A stretch of DNA of 64,000 nucleotides from Rhizophagus clarus (Eukaryota > Glomeromycota > Glomeromycetes > Glomerales > Glomeraceae): contig BLAL01000025.1 of NCBI GenBank assembly GCA_015698045.1, positions 1 to 64,000 on the forward strand. Direction: 5' to 3'. Below, in pieces: positions 10,471 to 22,873 of the stretch (the stretch's first letter is position 1; every line of letters begins with the position of its first letter). The position numbers and the translations under genes were made by a program. The notes beneath the pieces were generated by a model. The model saw only the letters and a program-made list of their open reading frames with translations, was not told the origin of the DNA and did no database searches.

Positions 10471-12273
10471 AGGACCCCCGAAATATATATAATAGTTAGA
10501 AAAAATAAGCAAACTAATCTCCCGACTTTATCATATAATTATTGGAGACTAATTTTTTTCATGATAAAGTAAAATAGTTTAAATAAAATTTTCGACATTG
10601 AAAAGAAATCCATAAGGATGAAAAGAATCCTTAGAGATATTTATTTATTTTATTTATAATAGATTTAATTATTCATTTTTATCTATTAATTACGTGTTAA
10701 CAGATGTATTTAATTTGTCTTATCTCATATATAATAATTATTACATATTCAATTGGGAATAAATTAAAATTAATTGTTTTCGCTTTCCCAATTTACCCAG
10801 AAGTCCAAAACCTACAAAAGAAAGTAAAAAGAAACGTTAGTTAATGTTCTAATGAAATAGAAATAAAAAAAATCAAAATTTCGCAACAGACATTGCGAAG
10901 CCTACTATTCCACACCATTAAATCTTTTTCTTTACTGCGCAAAAATTTTCTCTTTATTTATTCTTTCTCTTTTCTCAAAAATTACTTTTTCAAAATTATT
11001 AAATTATTTCTTCCCCCTTTCTCGTAATTACTCTCATCCATCTCAAAAGCCCAAACCTAAAAAAAGAAAATAAAAAAGAACTTTAATTAAGGACCTCTAC
11101 CCTTCGAAGTGGAGAGTCCTAGCCATATTTCAAATTAAATAAAAATAAAAAAAATATATATATATCAAATTGCGTTACCATTTTGGCATTTCAGTATTCT
11201 GAACCTGAATCTACAGAAAAAAATATAATAAGAAACGTAATTATACGTTTTTCATTAAAAATATTGAAGGAAATCAAAGCTTCACGAAACTTCAGTTTCC
11301 GCTTACACCTGAAAATCCAAACCCTAAAAAAAAGATTAAAGAAACATTAGTTGGCATTTCAAATTAAATAAAATAAAAAAAAAGTTAAGGTTTCGCAACA
11401 CCATTGCGAAACTTACCATCTTCAACATTTCAGTGTCTTAAATCTAAAAAAAAAACACATAACAAGAAACATAAATATACGTTTATATATATATATATTA
11501 TTAAAAAAAAGATTAAAGTTTTGCAACGAGCGTTGCAAAACTTACCGTTTTCACTTTTCCATTAAATCTAAAGTCTGAAACTACAAAAAGAAAAAAAAGC
11601 AACATAAATTAATATTTCTAATTAAATAAAAATAAAAAAAGCAGTTTCGTGAAGCTTACCATATTTACTATATATATATTTCAACATTCCCGAAACTACA
11701 AAAAAAAAGAACATAATAATGAAACTGTTTCTATCCAAAAGTATAAAAAAATAATTGAAATTTAAAGTTTCGCAACACCTGCTGCAAAACTTACTATTCT
11801 GACTTGGTTGGTTGAACCTGAAATCTAAAAAAAAATCAAATGTAGGTAGCCTTCTCAATTTCTTACAAGAATTGGAGTTTAAAGGCTTAAACTTTATTGA
11901 ATTGTTCCGCAGTTGTTGGCTTAAATCTTTAATTTTTGGTTCTCTGTTTTTTTTTGTAAAAGCCTTTTAAAATAAAAAAATGTTCTGATTATCAAATTCA
12001 GATTTGATGTGTTACTGGCAATACACTAAATATCGAATTTACCTTCATATTTAAGTTGATGTTTTTATCATATCAAAATAAATATATATTAAAAATACGC
12101 AAACTAAAACCCTTACTTTTAAAAAAATCTATTAAAAATACACAAATTGATAATCTGACTTCGGTTAAAAAATTCCATGGATTGTACACAAATCAAAATC
12201 TAACATCATAAAAAGTCTCTATGATGGCGACGCAATCCTGCACCCCACCTTTACATATATATTTCGGGGTCCT
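10471..12273. repeat. Short inverted repeat pair bounding the minus-strand micro-exon array
   Basis: AGGACCCCCGAAATATATAT at 10471-10490 matches the reverse complement of 12253-12273 apart from one extra C. No target-site duplication was seen at the outer edges, so calling this a transposon is not justified. Confidence 0.4.
10790..11858 (-). repeat. Array of micro-exon-like segments separated by ~80-100 nt introns (minus strand)
   Basis: Read on the minus strand, short segments lie between TTTTTTAG or TTTTGTAG acceptors and GTAAGTTT donors. They are 11824-11795 (30 nt), 11695-11660 (36), 11580-11546 (35), 11443-11417 (27), 11323-11307 (17) and 11210-11179 (32), with less certain ones nearer 10800. 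Intervening introns are 99, 79, 102, 93 and 96 nt. Most introns start with a hairpin: the donor GTAAGTTTTGCAACG is followed at once by its complement CGTTGCAAAACTT (about 11545-11517). No start codon, stop codon or known domain was identified, so expression is unproven. Confidence 0.5.
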
Positions 12274-12479
12274 ATTTCAGGCCTCTTGGATTCTAAAAAG
12301 CTTGTATTTTTTATAGAAAATGGTCTTTAATGACAAAATTTTCATTAAATTTTAATAAAATTTTTTTTTATTGAACACCTATTTGTATTTTAGTGAAATT
12401 GCTTTGCGAAATTAAATATGAATGTAATACAATAAAAGTCAAATATTTAATAAATATAGGTAGAACGGTGTACCAAATA

Positions 12480-13012
12480 TCAAATCGACATTTTGAAATT
12501 TTTTTTTGATTATATTTATATCTATTCAATTGACATTACAAAGTTTGGAAAAAATACCGAAATAATATTATTACGATATCTTTACGATATCATTATTATA
12601 TTGAGTTAATATTGAAATGATATCATGTCGATATTATGTCAATTGTTTTAGCAATATTAAACCGATATCATAATGATATTTATTTGTTGTTTTAGTGATA
12701 TCGACATATTATCGATTTAACATTTTAAAAAATAATATCGTTATGATATATTTCTGATACTGAATTGATATCATATCAATATCATATTTTTTCACTTTTT
12801 TTTAAAAAAAGTTATTGTTGATTTAATGATATCAAAGTGATATCGATTTGACATTTTTTTAAATAAATATCTCTATGATAACTTTTTGATATATCAAATC
12901 AACATTGAAATGATATCGTCCTAATATTATAATGATATCATCTGCAAAACGATATCATTACGGCATAGATTTAACATCAATATTATATCAATTCGGCATT
13001 GTTTAAAATTTT
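12480..13012. repeat. GATATC-rich degenerate repeat, left of small gene
   Basis: Dense variants of the palindrome ATGATATCATTACGATATC fill this stretch, with no coding frame. The same style lies on the other side of the gene at 13556-13990 and again around 52.3-52.7 kb. Confidence 0.65.
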
Positions 13013-13555
13013 ATGGTTTCTGCAAAGTCCTTAGTAATTATCCCTGAAAATACCATCGAATGTAGCAATGATCACCTGAATAATTGTATTACTAGAATTG
13101 CTAAAATGCATTCTAATCCTATATGAAAAAATACAAAAAAAGAAGGAAGAGTGATATCGCTTAGTCCTGATGAAATTAAAAAGATTTATCTAACATATTC
13201 GGTTATATACAGTAGAGGCTTGAATCATTATAGTTATGATTATTCACATGAAGGTAGAAAAACTGTTGCATATCGCTTACTTAACAGTACTAAACTTATC
13301 CAACAGGCTTGGAGAAGTTACAGGATGAGACTCAAATCATTGGCATCTCAAATTTGGGAAATGGTGAGAAATGATGGTACTCCTGATGATAAGAAGTATT
13401 TAGGTATAACTCTTCATGATACTTATATAAGTTATGCTAACTGGATATTTGAGAAGAAAAATCAATTATATATGAGGTTAGCTAATGTAACACATGGTAT
13501 TATTTTTAAATTATTATATCAGCAAGGCTACTTTACAGAAACCTTGAAAATATGA
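13013..13555 (+). pseudogene. Unknown 180-codon gene with one in-frame TGA
   Basis: From ATG at 13013 one frame runs to TGA at 13553-13555, broken only by TGA at 13124-13126 (SNPI-stop-KNTKKEGR). Recognisable parts are LSPDEIKKIYLTYS, QQAWRSYRMRLKSLA and MVRNDGTPDDKKYLG. The stretch WRSYRMR resembles an IQ-like basic helix, but no family can be named with confidence. GATATC-rich repeats flank it on both sides, so it may be cargo of a repeat-ended element or a fragment caught between repeats. Confidence 0.5.
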
Positions 13556-13990
13556 GCGATGTTGAATTGATACAGGTACGATATAAATTTCATGTCATAA
13601 TGGTATCAATTTCTGTGATGATATTGTTATAATATTGATTTGATATCGTTACTTCATCACCATAATTTATCGCGAAAATATCGTGACGATATCTATTCAA
13701 AAGAATATCAAATCGGCACAGCTATGATATCATTACGATGTTGGTAATTTCAAAAAAAAAGGATGATATATTTGCGATATTGATTTGATATCGTCACTTC
13801 ATCCCACAATTTATCACTGAGATATCGTGACAACATTTATTTAAAAAAATATCTGATCGGTATAGTCTTGATATCGTTACGATATTGGTAATTTCAGGGA
13901 TAAAAAAAGATGTATTTATGATATTGATTTGATATCGTCACTTCATTGCCGCAACTCATTTGTGGTATCGCAACTCATCTGCAATACCGC
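13556..13990. repeat. GATATC-rich degenerate repeat, right of small gene
   Basis: Three loosely tandem units contain ATATTGATTTGATATCGTCA (ending about 13640, 13790 and 13940) followed by TTCAT, with variants of CGATATC between them. Confidence 0.65.
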
Positions 13991-14104
13991 AAATATTAAA
14001 CTTTTTTTTTTTTACAACTTTTATATGTGTAACGTGCTGCCATATTATTAAAATAAAATTCTGATATTTTTATACAATTAAGCAAGATTACATAAAAATA
14101 TACT

Positions 14105-14251
14105 ATGGACTTTGACTACTTCCGTATGTCGTCGCCACAGAGGTTGTTGAGATTACGGTTGCAAAAACTTCCAAATTTTAATAAGAGAATTCTTTTTACG
14201 AATTTCTTGTTCTTGTATAGGTTTATTACGATATTGAGAAGACATTTTTAA
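14105..14251 (-). pseudogene. 5' fragment of a P/Q/W-repeat gene paralogue
   Basis: From ATG at 14251 the frame reads MSSQYRNKPIQEQEIRKKNS then LIKIWKFLQP and stops at TAA. It matches the start of the gene at 38416 (MSSQDLDKEQGIRKKGSLIK). The upstream flanks also match (TTGATCTTACCACATCATGATCG at about 14361 and 38502; 20-base cores agree), so a segment including promoter and first codons was duplicated. Confidence 0.6.
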
Positions 14252-15317
14252 AACTTGTTTGATGATGATTCTACAGGTTAAAATGTGAGTCAAAAATTTT
14301 TTTTTTCTTCTCATTTTTTTTTATTATTATAAATCAATTCTTTCATTCCTTATTTTTGCATTGATCTTACCACATCATGATCGAGTATGATTAATATGGT
14401 GGTCAATTTCGAAAGAAAAAATATATTTTTTTTGATATACTTTAATGTATTTTCCATATGATTTTAGATATTGAGAATTTGGTAAGAGAAGAGTTTTTTA
14501 ATTACTACTTTAACGAAATGTACTAACACTTGTTCTTTTTTTTAGACAGGTTCAAAGCATGGGATTTCAACTGGAGCTCAGGGGCGTAGATTTTGGTGGG
14601 TATTTTATAACATTTTTTTTTTTAAATCTTTTTTTTTTAATGTACTATTACTAACAGTTCGTTTCTTTGGAATTTTTCTATTTTGTAAATTATACTAGTA
14701 GTTTATGTATTGTTATTTAGCCGTATAATAAAATAATTTATTGGCATTTTAAAATATATTAATCATGTTCTGTCAATCTTTACAAAATTGTGAAAATTAT
14801 CATAAAATGGTTTTAAATACATTGTCAGGATGACATATTTTATGATGTTCTGGTAAGCATCGGAAATGGGTTCTAATGTGGTTTTCAAAATGATTTTTTA
14901 TTATGTAAAATGTCTTTACAACCATATTAAAATTCGAATTTTAAGTACATTTATGATATCATAAAAGTATCATACGATATCTTGAAAAAATTGCCTTGTC
15001 CAGTAAAAGTAGTCTCATTTTATTTACGAATGTATATTTTAATATACAGTATTTGAAATGTATTAGAGACATTATTCTATTCAATACATTTACTAAATTT
15101 TATCGACATGGTTAATAAATTTTTAAAATCGGAACGACTTTAATAATAATTCGTGACGATTTATCGGTAAATTGATCCACGATCGGTAGACGATTATTTG
15201 CATGATATGTTTACTATTCAGACACAATTCAATACATTTCAGCAAAGAATAAATTATATATATATTAAGCAAAATTATTGATATGAACTTTATTTATGAT
15301 TAAAAGTGTTAATAATA
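14252..15317. other. Intergenic, mostly featureless
   Basis: AT-rich. One splice-like unit occurs at about 14545-14600 (TTTTTTTAG, a 55-nt segment, GTATTT), similar in style to the micro-exon arrays but isolated. Confidence 0.4.
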
Positions 15318-15770
15318 AAAGTATTACATCAGGAAATTTTATAGTGCGAAAAGTTGCGCAAGATTACGCATCGTAATATTTCATAAGTTTCCAGACCCGC
15401 CGCAAGTTTGCGAAAGAGTAATATTTCGTAACTTTTTAAAATATTTCGAAATATTATGATATGCAAAGTTTCGTAATTTTACGGTTCGTAATATTCCGTA
15501 ATTTTACGCATTCGCAATATTTCGTAATTTTACATAATATTTCATAAGTTTCCAGACCCGCCGCAAGTTTGCGTAAGCGTAATATTTTGTAACTTTTTAA
15601 AATATTTCGAAATATTACAATATACGTAATTTTACAGTTCGTAATATTGTGTAATTTTATTGCGTAATATTTCGCAACTTTTTAAAATATTTTGACAATT
15701 CGTAATTTTACATAAATATTTTGTAATGTTTCAAAATTCATTTTTGTACTATAAGTTTATATAATGTATA
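15318..15770. repeat. CGTAATATT-type repeat with a terminal motif shared, inverted, with 36.2 kb
   Basis: Starts TATTACATCAGGAAATTTTA followed by TAGTGCGAAAA. The reverse complement of this sequence ends the 50-bp satellite at about 36205-36240 (CTATAAAATTTCCTGATGTA). Inside are degenerate CGTAATATTTCGTAA units and a duplicated ATTTCATAAGTTTCCAGACC (about 15378 and 15539). Confidence 0.65.
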
Positions 15771-15879
15771 TTTTATTAGATATAATATGAATTAAATTAT
15801 AAAAAATTACAAGTATTTATTACTATATACAGAATATATAAAAGTAAAAAAAGAAAGAGTAACGATACAATTAGATGTA

Positions 15880-16640
15880 AAAAGAAGAGAAACAGCTATA
15901 GTAATGTTGGTATTAGATATAAAGATAAAAGAAATATTGTTAGTATTGTTAGTGTTGTTAATATTAGAGTAAAAAGAGTTAAAGAAACAGTAGAAACATG
16001 GATATTATCGTTAGTATTAAAGTACAAGTAAAAGAAAAAAAGGAAACGTAGATAGTATTGTTAGTATTACGATATAAAGTAACAATTAGGGTAAAAAACA
16101 CGTTAGTATTAAAACAATTAGTATTGATAAACAAATATTTCTATACCTGCAAAGAATAAACTAAAAATAAAAGAAAGAGGAAAAATAAACATGTTGTTGG
16201 TATTAAGTAAAAGGAGTAAAAAAAACATAATTAGTATTGTTAGTATCGTTAGTATTAAAGTAAAAGTAAAAAGGAATAAAGGAAATATGGATATTATTGT
16301 TAGTATTATGACACAAAGTAACAGAGGTAAAAAGAAAACGAAAATAATTAGTATTAATAAACAAATATTTCTATACCTGCAAAGAATAAACTAAAAATAA
16401 AAGAAAGGGGAGACAAAATAAAAAATAAACATGTTGTTAGTATTAAGTAAAAGGAGTAAAAAAAACATAATTAGTATTATTAGTATCGATCGTTAGTATT
16501 AAAGTACAAGTAAAAAGAAATAAAGGAAACATGTATATTATTGTCAGTATTACGATACAAAGTAAAAAAGAAGTAAAAAATAATGAAATAATTATTATTA
16601 ATAAACAAATATTTCTATACCTGCAAAGCAATAAATTATG
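15880..16640. repeat. Tandem repeat, ~235 bp, three copies
   Basis: ACAAATATTTCTATACCTGC recurs at 16131, 16361 and 16604 (spacing 230 and 243). Each copy is preceded by GTTAGTATT-rich sequence and, in the last two, by AATAAACATGTTGTT. Confidence 0.8.
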
Positions 16641-17468
16641 AAATATATGTAAATATTCTGTATATAATTAAAAAATATTGAACAAAAGGATAAAGAAATA
16701 ATAAAAAGAAGAGAAAAATATTGAACAAAAAAATAAAGAAATAAAGAGACAAAAAATAAATAGGACAAAAAACGCGTGCAGATTAAATCACATGCAAGGA
16801 TCAGCCTAATTTTGATTGGCCAGAAAATACGATACTGTATGCACAATCATATCATGCAGATTAATTATCAACAACGCGGGCGTGATATAAATAAATCGTG
16901 ACTGAAACTTGTGTTCAATTTGTGTTCAATTTGTGTTGATAATTCTGGTAAAAAATTATTAATTTTGGCCAAATTTCGTTAAATTTGTTAAATTTGTGTT
17001 GAATTTGTATTGAATTTGTGTTGCGTAATTTTTTATTTATCACAAGGGGATGATATTTAGTAATTGCATGTACGATGTACAAGATTTTTTTTATGATTTT
17101 TTTAAGAAATGTACGCAAAATATTTAATCAGAATATAATTATTTTTAATTAAATTGATTAAAAAAATTAATTTTTTTAAGAAATGTATGCGAAATATTTA
17201 AAATTCAATAGAATATGCTAATAATAAATTGTTTTATTTTTAAATATGATATATTGATATTTATATTTAAAACAATTAAACATGTACATGATTTAATTAA
17301 TATGTTTAATGATGAAAAGTGTAATAAATTAAATTTTAATTGAAACGAGAAATAAAATCAAACCAAAGAGGTATTGTTCAAATTTTATTTAAAGTGACAT
17401 TTTACGACTTTCTTTCAAATTTTTACTCATCCCAAAATCAAATTATAAAAATCAAATCTAAACTAATA
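16641..17468. other. Intergenic, upstream of the split Myb/SANT-like gene
   Basis: AT-rich. AATTTGTGTTGAATTTGT-type short repeats occur at 16910-17010. No TATA box can be singled out in such AT-rich sequence. Confidence 0.4.
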
Positions 17469-17660
17469 ATGCCTCGCCACACACGTTCACGTCATTCCCA
17501 CTATAACGTCCATTGGAACAAGCTATGATGGACGAACTTGTTGACATACGCCGAGACAGAAACTGCACCTACCACAATATTAATGGTAGAAGCCGCTATG
17601 ATTTTTGGGACTCTGTTGCCAATAGGTTTATATGACTAATATCTATAATTTCTTTAAGAA

Positions 17661-17675
17661 AGAATTTAAATTCAA
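17661..17675. repeat. LINE target-site duplication, left copy
   Basis: AGAATTTAAATTCAA, identical to 34800-34814. It lies directly next to the LINE 3' end and inside intron 1 of the split gene. Confidence 0.85.
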
Positions 17676-20600
17676 GGCAAACGCGGCATAGTAGCCTTTA
17701 TTTTTATTAATCATTATTAACTCGATACAATTTACATAAAATAAAAAGAAACAAAAGAAAATAAAACTAACTAAAAACAAAACTATATAGTCTCCTAAGT
17801 AAAAATAAAGTAATAAAATTAAACTAAAAGGAATAATCGCATTACACTAAATTTCCCTAGATCTTCCCCCTTGATATATTCCAACCAAAGTAGAAGCAAC
17901 TATGCTAGCATAATAACGGGTGACACGCCCACTATAAAAATCGACATCCCATCCTGCAAAAGCTGTTATTAAGTAGCACCGTTAGACGACCCATAAAACC
18001 CGACAAATGTTTAAACCATGGCAAACCTTGAGTCATCGAGTTCTTGATCCAATCAACTTCGGAGTCACGTGAAGTCACGAGATGGGTCGGAAGAGGTAAA
18101 GAAGAGTAAGGCACATACAAAGTGGCAGGCAAATTAGATGGCCGAGGAGAAGTTTTCAATTTAAGGGTAATGTTCATCGCGTCTTCCCATTTAGATTTAT
18201 CATAAGAACGCGGATTCCAGATGTGTTTCCTAAGCTTCTGGATGAAATTATTATGTATCGCAGCCACGACCTTCATAGCAGACAGCCTGGGGATGGATAG
18301 TTCTACAAATAAGTCAACGAACATGGCAGGTAAACAGCCTCGGATAAGCGCATAAGAGGACCAGTTAGAAGAAGAAATGGTCCAACAAGAAAGAGAAGAG
18401 AGTTTCCTGAGCAAGGGTGTAGGATCCTGATCAGCCAATTCACCAGCTTCACGTAGTTTAGAGAATAAGTGATTTTGATAAGATTGCAATATTTGATGCA
18501 TGACAGATCGGCGTTTAGAGCAGAGGATCAAGTGCATCAAGTCCTCCATACGATCACGACACGAGCGGCACGTAAGAAGATCAATATAGAGATCGGAACG
18601 GGTGACTTTGAGCTTTTCCAGGAGAGGCAAGTCATCGAGGAAGAGTTTAAACTTGAAGGTGTAATGTCTTGCAGCGTGAGAAGTCTGGAAGGAAGCATCA
18701 TGAGCCGGGGAAAAATTAAGAGTAAACCAGGTAAGTTCCCAGTCCACTACATAGTCGTCGCTGTCAAAAAGGCAATATACAAATTGAAAACGTTTGAGAG
18801 ATAAAAGGTCCTTCAAAAAGGTGGCCTGGAAGTGGAGCTTGAAGAGCCGCCTGGGATTAGATTCACAAATCACATTGTCATACACCAGACGGACAGAATG
18901 CGAGGAAGTGTAAGCGTCCACGGGCAAAAGAGGAGCCGTATCAGAGTGATGAGCGGAATTCGCAAGAGAATCAGCAAATTCGTTCCAGTAGTTGCCATCA
19001 TGACCTTTGACTTTGACGGGAAAGACCGCGAGACTTTTAGAATGAACAAGTCGCTCAATAGAAGCCCACAGCTCGAAGTTAGTAGTCTTGTAAAACAGAC
19101 GACTATTAGAGTAGGAAGAAGATGCACATAGTCGTAAACCATCAATGGCAGCTTGGGAGTCCGTGTAAATAGTAACAGTAGAATCAGCCGGAGTGACGCT
19201 TAAAGCAGCGTAAATTGCAGCAGCTTCAGCTCTGGTAGAGGAAGGCCAGTTCCGTATAGTACCGTGCGCATATGTAGCAACAGAGTTAAGAAATCCAGCG
19301 TCAGGAATTATTTGGACCCAAGACCAACCCATCAAGACTTCAGGTGTTCCGAGGTTAATCAAAGAACCATTGGTATAATAGCGATAGTGAGAGCCTGACG
19401 GGAGGGGAACTGATGAAGAAAACGAAGATTGATTATCTATAAAGGGAGACACAATAAGATCATCCCCAATAGTAGAGGAAGAAGAGGAAAAATCTGGCAA
19501 AAGATCAAGACGCCGATAATAAGGAATAACTGTGATACTAAGATCAGCCCAAGTATGAGGAGAAGTGACTTCCAAAGTAGATTGACGAATGCGTTCACAA
19601 TTTGTAGGCAGAATCATAGATCGCAACAAAGAAATCTTGAAGGTGCAGCGAGGCGGAACGGCAGAATATTTATTAGCCGAAGAAAACGGAACATGTGCGT
19701 CACAGCCTGGACAGGGACGAAGGCGGACAACATCACCCGGAGAAGAGAGACAGTCAGATATCCAATGGACAATCACACAGGTATCTTTCTTGGGTTGGAC
19801 GCTAAGTTGTTTGCCGAAGAGAGGAGCACCGTTGCCATCAAGCGTGACAAGCCAATGACGATTTTTTTGTGTTGTAGTGGCACCGGGAAGTAAAACAATA
19901 GAAGAGGTGACAGAAGGAGGGCGTACATACTGATCAAACAACTGATCATGAGAGCCGGAAAGGGTCGTATGGGCCTTGATGTCCAAGTACCATTTATGAG
20001 GGAGAGAACGGCCACGCTTATCCTCAAGTTGGGCAATATAAGCAGTGCGATAAGCTGTCCAGGAAATGAGATGAGAGCCAGAGGGCGCAATTAATTGCGA
20101 TAAGTAGAAGAGGTGACGCTTCCGGAGAACCTTGAGGCAAGCTTTGAAAACCTGCGGGCTCATACACAAATATAAAGGAGTATGACCAGGAAGAGTAAGG
20201 TTTGGTAACGTAGAAGAGAACTGAGCGTGTTGCAAGCGGAAGGGGGTAGAAACCATGGAGGCAATAGTGCACGCGATATAATCACATTTAAAAATATTCA
20301 TGTTGGACCATAAGGACCAATCATCCACCATCAAAGGAGAAATAGGAATCAAAAACCTAAACTGTATCAGCATTAGTCTATAAATAAACAAACGCTGAAT
20401 GAAAGGTGTAGAAGAATTAGCCATCAAAAATAAATTATTAACATGACATTGTATCAGATGAGAAGATAGATTAATCAAGCCCAAAGCTTGAGAAAGGTAA
20501 AGTATAGGATTGGGAAGAGAGCGGGAAAAGTTAGCCTTATGCTTGACGAGAGAGCGTACGGATCGTGTAGCAGCATAACAATCTGATGCTGAAAGATGGG

Positions 20601-22314
20601 TAACTTGCATGCGGTACTCGAGTTTAGGAATGAGCACCGAGTTATAAAGGTAAACCACTTGTTTAGCAGAGAGCTTGGCCGGGCGAAGAGTGGCGGCGAA
20701 CGAATTACATTCACTGGCGATTTGTTTCCTGACAAAATCACGAGAGCCTTTGATATTAAACCATACCCCTAAAAAGCGAAAAGAAGAAGTAATAGAAAGA
20801 GGGGTAACGGAGATGGAAGAAATATCGTTCAAAGACGATAAGGATAAGTGAAAGTCCACAGGGAGAATAGTGGATGTAGTGGTTAAAGGCAACGAATTAG
20901 AGATCAAGACATATTTCTGATGGTTGGCAGAAGTATTGTTCAACGAATAAAATTCTTCTGTAATTGATAACATATGTTCCAGTCCAGCCTTCGATGAAGA
21001 AATAAGAGTGGAATCATCCATAAAGACCAGATTGTTGATAGAAATATCAGGAATAGAGACCGTATCAGCGGAAGATAATGATGGGGATCGTAATACATAA
21101 GGATCCAACATCTCAGATTTCAAAACAGTCAAAAGAGGATCGATGTAAATGACCCATAAAAGCGGGGAAATCACTTCGCCTTGGTCTATACCAATGCGAA
21201 CCCGGTAGGAAGAAGTCTCACCGTGAGCAGTAAACACCCGATTTGAACGGTTCATAAAAAGAGATAAAATAAGCGTGATAGCAGTCGCAGGTAGACGAAT
21301 GCGTTCCAGAGCGAATTTCAGCATAGTCAAATTGACAGAGTCAAAGGCTTTAGAGATGTCTTGCGATAAAATCCAAAGAGGAGAATCGGTGTGATTGGCG
21401 TCATGAATGATGGACTCAAGAGTGATGATGGGATCACGGCAGGTACCTCCTGGTAGCCTGGTAAAATTACCACCTTTAAGAACATTGTGGGTAGCCAGAA
21501 CGGTAGACAGTCGGTTGTAAAAAAGCTTGACAAAGGACTTTCGGATGACTTCCAGAAGTGTAATGGGACGGGTATTTTTTAATTGACATCACCAATCGTG
21601 CGGCTTGGGGATGGGAAAAACCATAGCTTGCCGCCAGAGATCAGGAATGTCAGCAGTAGCAAAACATTTACGGATTAGTATCAAAAGTAGAGAGTTGGCG
21701 GTAGGTCCCAAATGTTTGAGCATTTCATAGGTAATCATGGAAGGGCCGGGAGCTTTGCCATTGGGCATAGAAGAAACCGTAGAGAGCCATTCTTCTAAGG
21801 AAGGGGGAGACAATAGGGAACTATAAATGTCAGGAGAAACAGAGTCCATGGGTAAATACGCAGAGCGCCATCGATCAGGCAAAGCTGATAAATGTGAAGG
21901 TGGGGAGGATTTGATAGGAACAGCATTTTGAAAATGGGTGACCACAGCATCAGAAATGTCCTTTGGATCCGTCAACAAGTGAGGAGTGGCAGGGTGATCA
22001 ATAAAGACTCGATCTAAAACGATGCGACGACGTGAGCGAGAAAGCGCTGAGCTTATAAATGAAGAAATGTCAGTATCAAAATTCTGATCGCGAGACGCCA
22101 AATGAGCCTTAATAGAAGAGTCCTGAAATTCTTTTTCTTTCAAAAGATGTAAGCCTCTTAACAAAGAAGAGGCACGTGAAAGAGTATTGTATAAAGAGTT
22201 AAAATTATCCGTCCGACAAGAAAGTAAAGTTGAAGGTAAAACAGGGACGGAAGAAAAAATGGATTTATATAAATTAAATATATTATTTAATCTGATCAAA
22301 TAGCCAGACCATTT

Positions 22315-22318
22315 ACGG
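22315..22318. repeat. LTR element target duplication ACGG, left
   Basis: Matches 31269-31272. Joining across one copy restores the LINE reading frame, which confirms the boundaries. Confidence 0.85.
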
Positions 22319-22831
22319 TGTTAGACGAATGCTTTGCATTCACGTGATGGTGAATATTAATATTACTGCGCCACAAATGATCGACGTAATATATAAAGTA
22401 TATTAAGTATATTTAGTATATTTAGTATATATTTCTTATATATCATTTATAGTATATATAGTATATATAGTATTTATTTCTTATATTTCTTTTATTATTT
22501 AAATTTCTTATATATTATTTATTATATTTATATCTTTTATATCTTATATTATTTATATACTTGAATGAAGTTCAATTTGTATAAATAGCTTGAATATTCG
22601 CTCAAAATAAAAAAAGGAGAGACAAGTTGTTTATAATAAAGTTGTAATTGCAAGTGTTATAAGATTGCCTTATTGTATAAGTTGTTAACGTACCTACAAC
22701 TAATAAAGATACATTTTAATTATCGAATACACTGCCTTTTAGCGTGTAAGGAATTGATTGGAATACTTCATAGCTAGTGTCTCCCTGAAGATATTCATAA
22801 TTCACTACTCGACGGACTGAGTTGGTGAACA
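22319..22831 (+). repeat. 5' LTR, 513 bp
   Basis: Starts TGTTAGACGAATGC and ends GGTGAACA. TATAAATA at 22580-22587 is a good core promoter candidate; AATAAA signals follow within about 60 nt. By eye no difference to the 3' LTR. Confidence 0.95.
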
Positions 22832-22833
22832 AT

Positions 22834-22850
22834 TGGTGATTCCTGCCAGG
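22834..22850 (+). promoter_or_regulatory. Primer-binding site
   Basis: TGGTGATTCCTGCCAGG starts two bases after the LTR and begins with TGG, complementary to a tRNA CCA end. The tRNA cannot be named from memory. Confidence 0.7.
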
Positions 22851-22873
22851 TTAATTTGAATAATAGTAAATGT

